A stretch of 64,000 nucleotides of DNA from Pseudopedobacter saltans DSM 12145 (GCF_000190735.1 NC_015177.1:372001-436000); one strand, 5' to 3'; positions 8,838-17,497 are shown, counted from the stretch's first letter. Program-made: numbers and translations. The notes: generated from the sequence alone by a model not told the origin.

Positions 8838-10637
8838 ATGAAATTTACTAAAAACATAGTCTTAGGAACGATACTTATAATGGCAATGATTGGAATGTCA
8901 AGTTGTCAGAAAGTTCTTGATAAGAAAGATTTAACAAGTATTGATGGCGAACTGATTTTTAAGGATTCGACGTTGGCTTTTTTGAATTTAAGCTTTATAT
9001 ATGATAATAATTTACCTGCGTGGTTTGGTAATACAGGAGGTACTATAAATTATAATGGCACATGGACAGATGAAGCTCAAGGATCTAATATTTTGTTGCA
9101 AGGAACGGTAGTGGAAACCTCTATAGGTGATTTTGGTACGGGTTTGAGTACTTCTAACAATTGGGCGAAAATTAGGAAAATAAACGAATTTATAAGAGAT
9201 GTTAAGGCCGGATCCATGCCCGAGAATGTGAAGAATAAAATGCTCGGAGAAGCACTTTTCTTAAGAGCGTTTAGGTATTTTGATTTAGTGCGCTTATATG
9301 GAGGAGTTCCTTTAGTTTTAGAGCCTATGAATCCAATAGGTTCTAATAAAGAAAACAATTTCTTACCTAGAAATACTACATCTGAGTGTTTTACACAAAT
9401 GATTGCTGATTTGGATTTTGCAATTGAAAATTGTCCTGGTCGTTGGCCAAATGCAGACTGGGGCCGTATTACAAAAGGGGCAGCTGCTGCATTTAAGGGA
9501 CGAATTTTACTGTTTTACGCTAGCCCTCAATTCAATCCTAACAATTTACAGGAAAGATGGCAAGCTGCTTATGACGCTAATCTAGTAGCAAAGCAGTTAT
9601 TGGATGCTAATGGATTTGGTTTAAATGCTTCTTACGATCAATTATGGTTCTCTGAAGTAAATAATCCAGAAGCAGTGTTTGTTACAGGATATAATACAAA
9701 GACAGGGAACGATGAGAAAAAGAATAACACATATGATCAACAAACTAGGCCTGTGTATTTAAGTAGTAGCGGCGGTGGCTCCAATGCACCAACTTGGGAT
9801 ATGGTTCAATCTTATCCTATGAAAGATGGTAAAAAAATAAATGAGGTTGGAGCCTATACTTATGATGTGAAAACTTTTTATAAAAATAGAGATCCTCGCT
9901 TTGATAAAACTATTGCTTATAATGGTTGTGCATGGCCTATAAATGGTAATGCCAGTTACAGACTTTGGACTTATTACACATCTAAATCAAACGGTGATAT
10001 TGATAAAACAATAGAACCTAACGCCTCAAATACGGGTTTCTATTTGAGAAAAGCAGTAAACCCGAATACGCAATTAAACGATTTAGCATTCTCTGGCACT
10101 GATTGGATTGAAATAAGATATGCAGAAGTATTATTAAATTTAGCAGAAGCAGCATGTGGAGTAAATAAAAACTTGGAATCAGTAGAGTTATTGAAGGCAA
10201 TTAGAAAAAGAGCTGGAATTGATGCTGGATCCAATAATCGATATGGTCTAAATACTAATTTAGATACAGATCGGTCTGCTCTGTTCGAAGCCGTGCTTTA
10301 TGAAAGAAAGATAGAATTGGCTTTCGAAGGTAAACGTTTTTGGGATTTAAGGCGATGGAAACTTTTTGAGTCCGCTTTAAATGGAACAAGAAGAAAAGGA
10401 GTAAGAATCCAATTAGCTTATAATACTCCAACTTCTGTTACGTCAGATATCAATAGTCAAAATTTAGATAATTTGTATACAAACTATTTTACTGTAACAG
10501 AATGGGTGAAAGATGGCTTTGATATCAATCATAAACCAGAGTATTACTTCTTTGCGATTCCAAGTAATGCAATACAAAATAATAATAAGTTAAAACAAAA
10601 TAATACTTGGGGAGGAGATTTCAATCCCTTAAACTAA
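8838..10637 (+). CDS. SusD/RagB-like surface glycan-binding lipoprotein (second pair)
   Basis: A SusD-family lipoprotein of about 599 residues. The lipobox is GMSSCQ, with Cys near residue 23. SusD features include LGEALFLRAFRYFDLVRLYG near residue 140, and YERKIELAFEGKRFWDLRRW towards the C-terminus. The ATG at 8838 follows GAAAGAG and is preferred over a TTG three codons earlier. It lies 12 bp after the SusC gene. A 14-bp stem hairpin separates it from the next gene in the unit. Confidence 0.93.
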   Translation: MKFTKNIVLGTILIMAMIGMSSCQKVLDKKDLTSIDGELIFKDSTLAFLNLSFIYDNNLPAWFGNTGGTINYNGTWTDEAQGSNILLQGTVVETSIGDFGTGLSTSNNWAKIRKINEFIRDVKAGSMPENVKNKMLGEALFLRAFRYFDLVRLYGGVPLVLEPMNPIGSNKENNFLPRNTTSECFTQMIADLDFAIENCPGRWPNADWGRITKGAAAAFKGRILLFYASPQFNPNNLQERWQAAYDANLVAKQLLDANGFGLNASYDQLWFSEVNNPEAVFVTGYNTKTGNDEKKNNTYDQQTRPVYLSSSGGGSNAPTWDMVQSYPMKDGKKINEVGAYTYDVKTFYKNRDPRFDKTIAYNGCAWPINGNASYRLWTYYTSKSNGDIDKTIEPNASNTGFYLRKAVNPNTQLNDLAFSGTDWIEIRYAEVLLNLAEAACGVNKNLESVELLKAIRKRAGIDAGSNNRYGLNTNLDTDRSALFEAVLYERKIELAFEGKRFWDLRRWKLFESALNGTRRKGVRIQLAYNTPTSVTSDINSQNLDNLYTNYFTVTEWVKDGFDINHKPEYYFFAIPSNAIQNNNKLKQNNTWGGDFNPLN

Positions 10638-10645
10638 TGTCAAAA

Positions 10646-10676
10646 TAAAGGAAAGTATGATACATACTTTCCTTTA
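10646..10676 (+). other. Intercistronic hairpin without T tract
   Basis: TAAAGGAAAGTATG and CATACTTTCCTTTA form a perfect 14-bp stem with the 3-nt loop ATA, between the susD stop and the next lipoprotein gene. It is followed by ATAAAAACG rather than a T run. It is therefore more likely an mRNA 3'-end stabiliser or partial attenuator than a full terminator. Confidence 0.6.
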
Positions 10677-10693
10677 ATAAAAACGATATAAAT

Positions 10694-12313
10694 ATGAAAA
10701 CAAAACTGTTTACATACTCGGCGCCTTTAATTCTATTTTTTGCATTAATTTTTTCTTCATGTAAAAAGGCGTTAGGTCCAGATATGCTTTATGCAGTCCC
10801 AACGCCTGTAATTTCAAATATAGCGACGAAAGAAGCGGATTTGGAAGTGGCGTGGGAATATTCTGATGACTCAAACATTTCTAAATTTGTAGTTCAGCTG
10901 TCTTATGATAAAAATTTTGCCGCTGTCGCAAAATCAGATTCAATCGGTGCAACAGAAAGAGGTTATTTGTTTAAGAATGTTAATTTAGTTACTGAATATT
11001 ATGTCCGTGTTAAGGCTGTGGCAAAAAATATTGTACTTACATCAGATTTTTCTAGTAAATCTTTGCAATTAGAAAGTATTTTTAAGCCATTAGTGAGGGC
11101 AGATGTGAAAGCTACCAATGTTACTTTAAAATGGGATAATCCTGTATCAGGTAGTGTCAACAATATTGTTTTGATTCCATTAAATGGCAGCCCTTTAGCA
11201 CCTTTTCAATTATCTACAACAGATAAAGCTAATAAGACAGTTACTATAACAGGTCTAAGTGCTGCTACGGTTTATACGGCGTTAATAAATGAGAATGATA
11301 ACAGAAAAGGAGTGATATCATTCACAACAAGAGATATCAATGAAAGAATTACTATAAACTCTAGCCCAATAGTATATGAAACACTCCAGGATGCTGTTGA
11401 TGCCGCTAATTCTGGAGATGTAATTAATTTCGGAGGAGCTGTATATGATTTTTCTGGAGCAGATTTAGAAACGGTAAGAATAACAAATAAATCTTTGACA
11501 TTAAAGCCGGAAGTAGGGAGTACCGTTACACCGACGATTACATTAAAGAATTTTTGGTTAAAAGGTAATATTTCTTCATTCGCTATTTCTGGATTAAAGA
11601 TTATTTCCACGAGTAAAGCTAATACTGCAACCAATACTGACTATAATAAACATATAATAGGAGTTTCTTATGTAAATTCAACAATAACCGTTACTATTGA
11701 GAATTCCGATTTGTCAGGTGCAGAATCTGGATTGATTTTTACCCAAACCTCTACTGCTGGAAATCTACCGGAAGGTGCTTTGTCTCCCGGAATTCATCAT
11801 CTTATAATTAGAAATTCCTTATTTCATGATTTTGGTAATGCAGGAGGAGATTTTATAGATTATCGCTCGGGAACTATAGGCAATATTCTCTTGGAGAATA
11901 GTAGTTTTTGGAAGTTAGCGAGAGCTTTTTTTAGAACAGATAATACCGCATCTGCTCTTGGTGGATCGAAGGTTATTATTAACAAAAACACTTTTAATAG
12001 TATCTGTAATGGAGGGGCATTTTTGAGGACTCAGGCACCAGGAGTTGATGTAACCCTTTCCAATAATATTATAAGTAACAAGACAAGTAATAATAATAAT
12101 TCAATCTCAGGTACTGGAGCTGTAGTTAAGGCAAACAATAATAACACTTTTGGCACAAATTCAGGAAACTTTACTAACTCAATTTCTACAGCAAATAATG
12201 TAGGGAATACCAGTTTAGATCCACAATATGTTGATCCAAATAATGGTATTTTTACAGTAGGTAATCCCACTGTAAAAGCTGCTCAGCAGGGAGATCCACG
12301 CTGGTTGCAATAA
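10694..12313 (+). CDS. Surface lipoprotein with fibronectin-like and beta-helix domains (DUF4957/DUF5123 type)
   Basis: A 539-residue protein with lipobox FSSCKK (Cys23). Residues about 35-205 look like two fibronectin type III-like domains (DLEVAWEYSDDSNISKFVVQ; VTLKWDNP). The rest is a right-handed beta-helix with repeated N/D-rich turns, ending in GDPRWLQ, a C-terminus common in the DUF4957/DUF5123 proteins of pectin loci. It probably binds or processes pectic glycan at the cell surface; enzymatic activity is not established. It is the third gene of the second susCD unit and is closed by the terminator at 12403. Confidence 0.75.
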   Translation: MKTKLFTYSAPLILFFALIFSSCKKALGPDMLYAVPTPVISNIATKEADLEVAWEYSDDSNISKFVVQLSYDKNFAAVAKSDSIGATERGYLFKNVNLVTEYYVRVKAVAKNIVLTSDFSSKSLQLESIFKPLVRADVKATNVTLKWDNPVSGSVNNIVLIPLNGSPLAPFQLSTTDKANKTVTITGLSAATVYTALINENDNRKGVISFTTRDINERITINSSPIVYETLQDAVDAANSGDVINFGGAVYDFSGADLETVRITNKSLTLKPEVGSTVTPTITLKNFWLKGNISSFAISGLKIISTSKANTATNTDYNKHIIGVSYVNSTITVTIENSDLSGAESGLIFTQTSTAGNLPEGALSPGIHHLIIRNSLFHDFGNAGGDFIDYRSGTIGNILLENSSFWKLARAFFRTDNTASALGGSKVIINKNTFNSICNGGAFLRTQAPGVDVTLSNNIISNKTSNNNNSISGTGAVVKANNNNTFGTNSGNFTNSISTANNVGNTSLDPQYVDPNNGIFTVGNPTVKAAQQGDPRWLQ

Positions 12314-12402
12314 ACGTATTTATCATTATTTTTATAGGAAACAAAGAAGTTATAAAAAAGATAGCGAAGGCTAGTAAAATAAAAATATATATAGAAATCT
12401 AC

Positions 12403-12432
12403 AAAACCAATCTGAATTTCAGATTGGTTTTT
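12403..12432 (+). terminator. Intrinsic terminator after second susCD unit
   Basis: AACCAATCTGA and TCAGATTGGTT pair around a short loop and run into TTTTT. It isolates the pectate lyase gene downstream, which has its own promoter. Confidence 0.85.
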
Positions 12433-12451
12433 CTAGTTTTATAATAAAGCT

Positions 12452-12513
12452 AACATCCTACAACACCTGGTAAAAATTATATAGCAAGCAATAGCCATAT
12501 GTGATTAAATTTG
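12452..12513 (+). promoter_or_regulatory. Promoter with paired direct repeats (site E) for first PL1 gene
   Basis: The half-sites are aacatcctaca (12452-12462) and aaaattatata (12473-12483), 21 bp apart. TAAATTTG at 12506-12513 starts 33 bp after the second half-site begins. The geometry is identical to sites A, B, C and D. The second half-site is a perfect fit to aaaatNNtata. The -7 box lies inside a separate palindrome at 12502-12522. Confidence 0.7.
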
Positions 12514-12522
12514 ATTTAATCA
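12502..12522. promoter_or_regulatory. Palindrome covering the -7 box of the first PL1 gene
   Basis: TGATTAAAT and ATTTAATCA form a perfect 9-bp inverted repeat around TTG. The TAAATTTG promoter box is embedded in it. A bound dimeric protein here would block the promoter, so it may be an operator. The other four promoters of the set lack it. Confidence 0.4.
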
Positions 12523-12574
12523 TATTATTCTTTCCTTGATAGAGAAAAATATATTATCCTAAAATATACAATAG

Positions 12575-14230
12575 ATGAAGAAGAAATCGTTGCCATATGC
12601 TTTGGCTACAATGTTTTTATTAGTTGGAGGAGTTGCTCAGGCTCAGTATCCAAAAATTCCGGCAGACGTTCAGCAGAAATCTAAAGCAATGATGGACGAA
12701 GCTCGTAAAAGCTCTGATTTAGCCTGGGAAAAAGCTAAAGTAATCATTGAAAAAGAAGCAAAAGAAAATAACCGACCATTTATTCCATGGGCGGGAAGAC
12801 CCACAGATCTTCCTCAGGCAGAAATTCCAGCTTTTCCGGGTGCAGAAGGTGGCGGTGCTTATTCTTTTGGCGGTCGTGGGGGAAAGGTTTATGTTGTAAC
12901 CAATCTTAACGATAGTGGAGAAGGTTCTTTGCGTTGGGCTTGTGAGCAAGGCGGAGCCAGAATCATTGTATTTAATGTAGCAGGTATTATCAGGTTAAAA
13001 ACACCACTTATCATAAGAGCCCCATATGTTACTATTGCGGGACAAACGGCTCCGGGCGATGGTGTTTGTGTCGCAGGTGAATCAGTATGGATTGATACCC
13101 ATGACGTAGTCATTCGTTACATGCGTTTCAGACGTGGTGAAACTTACGTAGGAAGAAGAGATGATGCTATTGGCGGAAACCCGGTAGGAAATATCATGAT
13201 CGACCATGTTTCTGCAAGCTGGGGTTTGGACGAAAACATGTCGATGTATCGCCATATGTATAATGACAGTACAGGGAAGCAGGAAGTTAAATTGGGTACA
13301 GTAAATATCACGATTCAGAATTCTATATTCTCTGAAGCTTTAGATACATGGAACCACGCATTTGGAAGTACTTTAGGAGGTGAAAATTGTACATTTATGC
13401 GTAACCTTTGGGCAAATAATGCAGCAAGAAACCCGTCTATTGGTTGGAATGGGATTTTCAATTTTACCAATAATGTGATTTTCAACTGGGTCCACAGATC
13501 TATAGATGGAGGAGATTATACAGCACAGTACAATATTATCAATAACTATTTTAAACCGGGGCCAGCAACCCCGGTAAACCAACCTATAAGTTACCGTATT
13601 TTAAAACCAGAGTCCGGTAGAAGTAAATTGGATTATATGGTTTTTGGAAGAGCTTACGTAGAAGGAAATATCGTAGAAGGTTATGATAAGGTAACCAAGA
13701 ACAATTGGGACGGTGGTGTACAGTTTTACGATAAAAAAGGAAACTTAACCCAGGGTGCAGAATACAAAGATTTTATGATGAAATCTAAAGTAAGCAAACC
13801 ACTGCCTATGCCGGTAATTTCTATTATTCCAACAGAAAAAGCTTACAGCTATGTTTTGTCAAATGCGGGTGCAACTTTACCCAAAAGAGATCCGGTTGAT
13901 ACCAGAATTGTGGAAACTGTAAAAACAGGAAAAGTGAATCCTTTAAAAGGTGTTGTAGCTCCAACCAGTCAATTCGAACACAGGAGACTTCCATTAGATT
14001 CTTACAAACTAGGTATTATCACCGATATATCTCAAGTGGGGGGGTATCCGGAGTATAAAGGACAACCTTACAAAGATTCAGACAATGACGGTATGCCAGA
14101 CGAGTACGAGAAGAAAATGAAATTAAACCCAAATGATCCGTCCGATGCATCAAAGATTACAAAATCAGGTTATTCAAATATTGAAGTTTATTTGAATAGC
14201 GTAGTGAATGAAGCAAACGTTAAACCATAA
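12575..14230 (+). CDS. Secreted pectate lyase, PL1 family (copy 1)
   Basis: A 551-residue protein with a signal peptide ending at AQAQ, then a helical linker and the PL1-type parallel beta-helix from about residue 85 (PAFPGAEGGGAYSFGGRGG; VTNLNDSGEGSLRWA; DHVSASWGLDENMSM). It should cleave polygalacturonate by calcium-dependent beta-elimination. The C-terminus has an acidic thrombospondin-3-like calcium motif, DSDNDGMPDEYEKK. A close paralogue of nearly the same length is at 22265-23887. It is a single-gene unit with promoter site E and a terminator at 14250. Confidence 0.88.
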   Translation: MKKKSLPYALATMFLLVGGVAQAQYPKIPADVQQKSKAMMDEARKSSDLAWEKAKVIIEKEAKENNRPFIPWAGRPTDLPQAEIPAFPGAEGGGAYSFGGRGGKVYVVTNLNDSGEGSLRWACEQGGARIIVFNVAGIIRLKTPLIIRAPYVTIAGQTAPGDGVCVAGESVWIDTHDVVIRYMRFRRGETYVGRRDDAIGGNPVGNIMIDHVSASWGLDENMSMYRHMYNDSTGKQEVKLGTVNITIQNSIFSEALDTWNHAFGSTLGGENCTFMRNLWANNAARNPSIGWNGIFNFTNNVIFNWVHRSIDGGDYTAQYNIINNYFKPGPATPVNQPISYRILKPESGRSKLDYMVFGRAYVEGNIVEGYDKVTKNNWDGGVQFYDKKGNLTQGAEYKDFMMKSKVSKPLPMPVISIIPTEKAYSYVLSNAGATLPKRDPVDTRIVETVKTGKVNPLKGVVAPTSQFEHRRLPLDSYKLGIITDISQVGGYPEYKGQPYKDSDNDGMPDEYEKKMKLNPNDPSDASKITKSGYSNIEVYLNSVVNEANVKP

Positions 14231-14249
14231 TATATTATCTTTTTAAATT

Positions 14250-14278
14250 AAGCCGGGAGCATTGTTCCCGGCTTTTTT
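14250..14278 (+). terminator. Intrinsic terminator after first PL1 gene
   Basis: AAGCCGGGA and TCCCGGCTT form a G+C-rich stem with a 7-nt loop followed by a T run. Confidence 0.88.
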
Positions 14279-14400
14279 GTTTTAGAACAGTATCTCCTGT
14301 AATACAGATAGGTGTTTGGTTCGGGATGTATAGCTTAATAACAGTGTCCGTTCCTAAATCCACTTTACAAGTTTGGACAAAATCCTAACTTTAAAGAACA

Positions 14401-14757
14401 ATGGAAAAACCAAGAAAAGGAAAGAGCAAAGGTCGTACTCCTTTATTCGAAGACAGTTTTAAAATTGCAGTTGCCCGAGAATATATTTTGGGTGACTATA
14501 GCGCCAGTCAGGTTGGCAAGAAATACAATTTAAATTCAGACAATGTATTTTACTTTGTAAAGTGGTACAATAAGCATCATCCTGACCCAGCCCCAGAGAC
14601 AAGTTCTCCTGCGGAATTAACGCCCTCAAACACCGCTAAGCTTGAAGAGGAATTAGCGTTGGCAAAACTTAAGATCACCGCATTAGAAATGCTCATTCGT
14701 AATGCCGAACGGGAAATGGGGGTAGATATTGTAAAAAAGCCTGGTACCAAACAGTAG
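14401..14757 (+). CDS. IS3-family transposase OrfA (helix-turn-helix subunit)
   Basis: A 118-residue protein. The N-terminal half is a transposase_8-like helix-turn-helix (FKIAVAREYILGDYSASQVG, NLNSDNVFYFVKWYN). It is followed by a proline-rich linker and a leucine-zipper-like C-terminus (LEEELALAKLKITALEMLI). It binds the IS ends. Near its 3' end lies the slippery heptamer A AAA AAG, where a -1 shift would fuse it to OrfB. Confidence 0.85.
   Translation: MEKPRKGKSKGRTPLFEDSFKIAVAREYILGDYSASQVGKKYNLNSDNVFYFVKWYNKHHPDPAPETSSPAELTPSNTAKLEEELALAKLKITALEMLIRNAEREMGVDIVKKPGTKQ
14733..14739 (+). promoter_or_regulatory. Programmed -1 frameshift site (A AAA AAG) of the IS
   Basis: In the orfA frame the codons are gtA AAA AAG. 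A -1 slip continues as AWYQTVGQMKEIYHEI, joining orfA to orfB without a stop. This is the classical IS3-family arrangement for making the OrfAB transposase. Confidence 0.75.
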
Positions 14758-14762
14758 GACAA

Positions 14763-15612
14763 ATGAAAGAAATATATCATGAAATTTCCCTAACAACAAT
14801 TTGTGCTTTGTTTGGTAAAAGTCGTCAAGGTTGGTATCAGCTAGCTGAAAATAAGGGACAGAAACAACTACAAAGAACTTTAGTGATAGAACAGGTTCGA
14901 CAAATAAAAAGTGAATTGCCCCACATCGGCGGCCTTAAGATGCACTCCATGCTGCAAAAATTCCTATCTGCTCATCAGATTTCGATGGGAAGAGATGCTT
15001 TTTTCTGCTTATTAAAGGAAAATAATTTGCTGGTTAAGCCCCGGAGATTATATGCCAGAACGACCAATTCCTTTCATCATTTTAAGAAATGGCCGGATCT
15101 GGTGCAAAGACGTAAAGCTATAATGGCAGAAGAAATATGGGTGAGCGATATTACCTATTTAAAAACAAAAAAGGTTTTATCTATCTTAGTTTGATTACAG
15201 ATGCTTATTCAAGAAAAATTGTAGGTTATAACTTAAGTCGAAACTTAAAAGCAGAAGGATGCATAAAAGCATTTCAGATGGCGTTAAAATCAAGATTATA
15301 CCCAAAAGACCTCTTATTCATCACTCTGACAGGGGAATTCAATACTGCTGTGACGATTATGTCCAATTATTGATCAGCCAAAATGTACAAATTAGCATGA
15401 CGCAAAATGGAAGCCCTTATGATAATGCTATCGCAGAGCGGGTGAATGGTATTTTAAAACAAGAATTTAATCTATACCAATCTTTTGACTCATACCAAAA
15501 AGCTAAAGATGCAGTAGAAAACGCAATTATCAGTTATAACCAGATCAGACCCCACTTCTCTTGCCAGCTTCAAACACCACAAGCAAAACATGCATCAAGT
15601 AATGCATGGTAA
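14763..15612 (+). pseudogene. IS3-family transposase OrfB (DDE integrase), two frameshifts
   Basis: The pieces read in order as an rve/DDE transposase. HTH_21-like N-terminus and first Asp ([15 protein letters not shown]) are in one frame to about 15172. [17 protein letters not shown] is in a second frame to about 15305. The second Asp ([10 protein letters not shown]) and Glu region (PYDNAIAERVNGILKQEF) are in a third frame to the stop at 15612. Each break is explained by one missing A: at the A6 run 15167-15172 and the A4 run 15304-15307. The first break coincides with an A AAA AAG heptamer. With both shifts the protein would not normally be made. Confidence 0.85.
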
Positions 15613-15758
15613 AGTGAAATCAGGAAAATAAAATTTAGTGTAAAGTAATATCGGGAAAATAATATAAATTGTAAACCAAAATTAGTAATTACCGTCCAAA
15701 TTTGTCAAGTAAATCTAGTATAGGACACAGTAATTAAATACAGGACAAACAAGGATTG

Positions 15759-15801
15759 AACTCGGGCAAAATAGGGATATTTTCCCTGTTTTATCCGAGT
15801 T
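15759..15801. other. Long imperfect hairpin and tandem 11-mer beside the IS
   Basis: AACTCGG (15759-15765) pairs with CCGAGTT (15795-15801). An inner stem of AAAATAGGGA with TCCCTGTTTT (one G-T pair) closes a TATT loop, with a 2x2 internal mismatch between the stems. The 3' arm is part of ATCCGAGTTTA, repeated in tandem at 15794-15815. There is no T tract. It sits between the IS and the gene at 16013. I see no gene in 15728-16012. Confidence 0.45.
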
Positions 15802-16012
15802 TAATCCGAGTTTATATTGAATCAGGTTCGAGCTAGTGCCGGATTTGTGGTAGTTATTGTCGAGTTTTCGGTACCTAAGATTGTCTGTGCTTGAGCACAG
15901 CATTGTCAAAATAAGATAGGAAGCGTTGTTTTGAGCAGTACGGTTTGCTTTTTCCTAAAAGTTTTGCTATCATCACATCCTTACACATATCAATAAAATA
16001 GAAAGAGAGACT

Positions 16013-16930
16013 ATGTTTAAGAAACTTGTAGCCGTAGAGCCTTTAAATTTAATTCCTTCTGCGGAGAAGGCCTTGTTTGATTATGCCCAGGAAGTAGTGA
16101 TGTATGATGATATGCCAGGGTCTGTGGAAGAGATGGCTAAAAGGATTGGAGATGCGGATGCCGTTCTGATAAGCTACACTTCCAGATTAGGAAAGGACGC
16201 ATTGGAGCAATGTCCCAATGTTAAATATATTGGAATGTGCTGTTCTTTATATACGCCAGAAAGTGCAAACGTTGATATTTTGTATGCTAATTCGAGAGGG
16301 ATTACAGTACTGGGTGTTAGGGATTACGGGGATGAAGGTGTAGTAGAGTACGTGATAAGCGAATTGGTTCGTTGTTTACACGGATTTGGAACCAGAAATG
16401 ACGGTACACCTCGTGAACCATGGGATGGTGTACCAAGAGAGATTACAGGTATTAAAGTTGGGATTGTTGGATTAGGGGTGTCAGGAGGGATGATTGCTGA
16501 TGCATTGAAGTTTTTAGGTGCAGAAATCTCTTATTTCGCTCGCTCGGAAAAAGAGACTGCTAAACAAAAAGGTTATAAATTTTTACCATTAAAACAGTTG
16601 TTGAAGGAAAGTGAAGTGATATTAAACTGTTTAAACAGAAATACCGTATTGCTTCACGAAGAGGAATTTGAAGCAATGGGAGATAGAAAAATCATGTTCA
16701 ATACCGGGCTTTCACCGGCATGGGATGAAGAGCCTTTTGCAAAATGGATCGATCGGGATAATGTTTTATATTGCGATACTTTAATTGCTTTGGGAAATGA
16801 GAAATTCATTAACCATCCTAACGTAAATTATATGGGCGTATCGGTAGGCCGCACTCGTCAGGCCTTTGACCGTCTGAGTGAAAAAGTATTGGCAAATATT
16901 GAGACTTATATGAGATCTCAACAGAACTAA
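16013..16930 (+). CDS. D-2-hydroxyacid dehydrogenase-like protein with atypical active site
   Basis: A 305-residue protein with the two-domain D-isomer 2-hydroxyacid dehydrogenase fold. The Rossmann glycine motif VGIVGLGVSGG is near residue 150 and a family-like linker precedes it. The usual catalytic Arg (in NTARGG), Glu (in the DVFEPEP region) and His (in TPHIAG) are not recognisable. The corresponding stretches read FNTGLSPAW, YCDTLIALGNE and YMGVSVGRTR. It may bind NAD without the standard chemistry or use other residues. It has no signal peptide and is cytoplasmic. It is flanked by the IS and a broken toxin gene, and its role in pectin use is unproven. Confidence 0.75.
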   Translation: MFKKLVAVEPLNLIPSAEKALFDYAQEVVMYDDMPGSVEEMAKRIGDADAVLISYTSRLGKDALEQCPNVKYIGMCCSLYTPESANVDILYANSRGITVLGVRDYGDEGVVEYVISELVRCLHGFGTRNDGTPREPWDGVPREITGIKVGIVGLGVSGGMIADALKFLGAEISYFARSEKETAKQKGYKFLPLKQLLKESEVILNCLNRNTVLLHEEEFEAMGDRKIMFNTGLSPAWDEEPFAKWIDRDNVLYCDTLIALGNEKFINHPNVNYMGVSVGRTRQAFDRLSEKVLANIETYMRSQQN

Positions 16931-16947
16931 TGGCTTGCTATAAAAGA

Positions 16948-17206
16948 TTAGCCATAATGAAATCTGCATTTTGCAATAAGAATTACATGATCCTGATATT
17001 TATAAATTAATCGGTGCTCTTCATCGATTCTTCTCGACCAGAACCCGGAATATTTATGTTTCAGGGGTTCTGGTTTTCCAAGACCCTCAAATGGAGTTCT
17101 GGAAATGTCCTTCAATAAATCGTTTACCCGTTTAAGTTTTTTCTTGTCGGTTTTTTTGCCAATACAAATAATCTTCCCAGGACTCATCTACAAAAACGTA
17201 TTTCAT
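16948..17206 (-). pseudogene. yoeB: Frameshifted YoeB/Txe-family toxin
   Basis: On the minus strand the start at 17206 reads MKYVFVDESWEDYLYWQK and then goes out of frame at an A7 run (T7 at 17151-17157 on the plus strand). One A fewer would continue as TDKKKLKRVNDLLKDISR through GLGKPEPLKHKYSGFWSR to the normal YoeB end, CRFHY. The mature toxin, a ribosome-dependent RNase, therefore should not be made unless ribosomes slip. The ORF starting at 17187 with MSPGKIICIG is an out-of-frame artefact at its N-terminus. The antitoxin gene lies 6 bp upstream and is open. Confidence 0.8.
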
Positions 17207-17212
17207 TTTCTT

Positions 17213-17497
17213 TTAATCTTCGATTAAATCTTTGGTAAATGATTTTTCGTTTTTAAGTTTTTCAATTGCAGAATCTAACCTCATTTCGTTTTTACGGGAA
17301 GATAATTCGTGGTTTGTCGCCATTAACGAATTGTATTCCTCAAGGGACATCACTACTATTCCCGAATCCTTTCCTCGATTAATGATCAGGGGCTCGAAAT
17401 TCTTAGCCACTTTGTCCAAATAGGATTTGATGTCTTTCCTAAAATCAGATACGTTGGTAATTAAGATGATTTTGTATTTTTTTATGTACAAATACAT
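17213..17497 (-). CDS. yefM: YefM/Phd-family antitoxin
   Basis: It has the YefM/Phd core TNVSDFRKDIKSYLDKV followed by EPLIINRGKDSGIVVMSLEEY, and a charged C-terminal toxin-binding tail (SAIEKLKNEKSF). It binds YoeB and the operator. The start is uncertain. ATG codons at 17503 and 17497 overlap the TGTACA operator, so the real start may be a non-ATG codon near 17470-17461, just before LITNVSDF. The open frame extends further upstream to 17614 but is not antitoxin-like there. The toxin partner downstream is broken. Confidence 0.75.
   Translation of the reverse strand: MYLYIKKYKIILITNVSDFRKDIKSYLDKVAKNFEPLIINRGKDSGIVVMSLEEYNSLMATNHELSSRKNEMRLDSAIEKLKNEKSFTKDLIED

Larger units (their letters stand above)
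14345..15727 (+). mobile_element. IS3-family insertion sequence, complete ends, transposase damaged
   Basis: The element is 1383 bp. The 34-bp imperfect terminal inverted repeats are at 14345-14378 (starting TGTCC, inner end TTTGGAC) and 15694-15727 (ending GGACA). I count about 25 matching positions out of 34. It is flanked by the direct repeat CAG (14342-14344 and 15728-15730), a 3-bp target duplication normal for IS3 relatives. It carries orfA and a twice-frameshifted orfB. The intact target duplication and ends point to a fairly recent insertion between the PL1 gene and the gene at 16013. Confidence 0.9.

Noticed and set aside
12552-12572. Repeats aaaatatattat / aaaatataca just before the first PL1 start as a second regulator site.
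   Set aside because: They are only 15 bp apart and downstream of the predicted promoter; the A+T-rich sequence explains the match.
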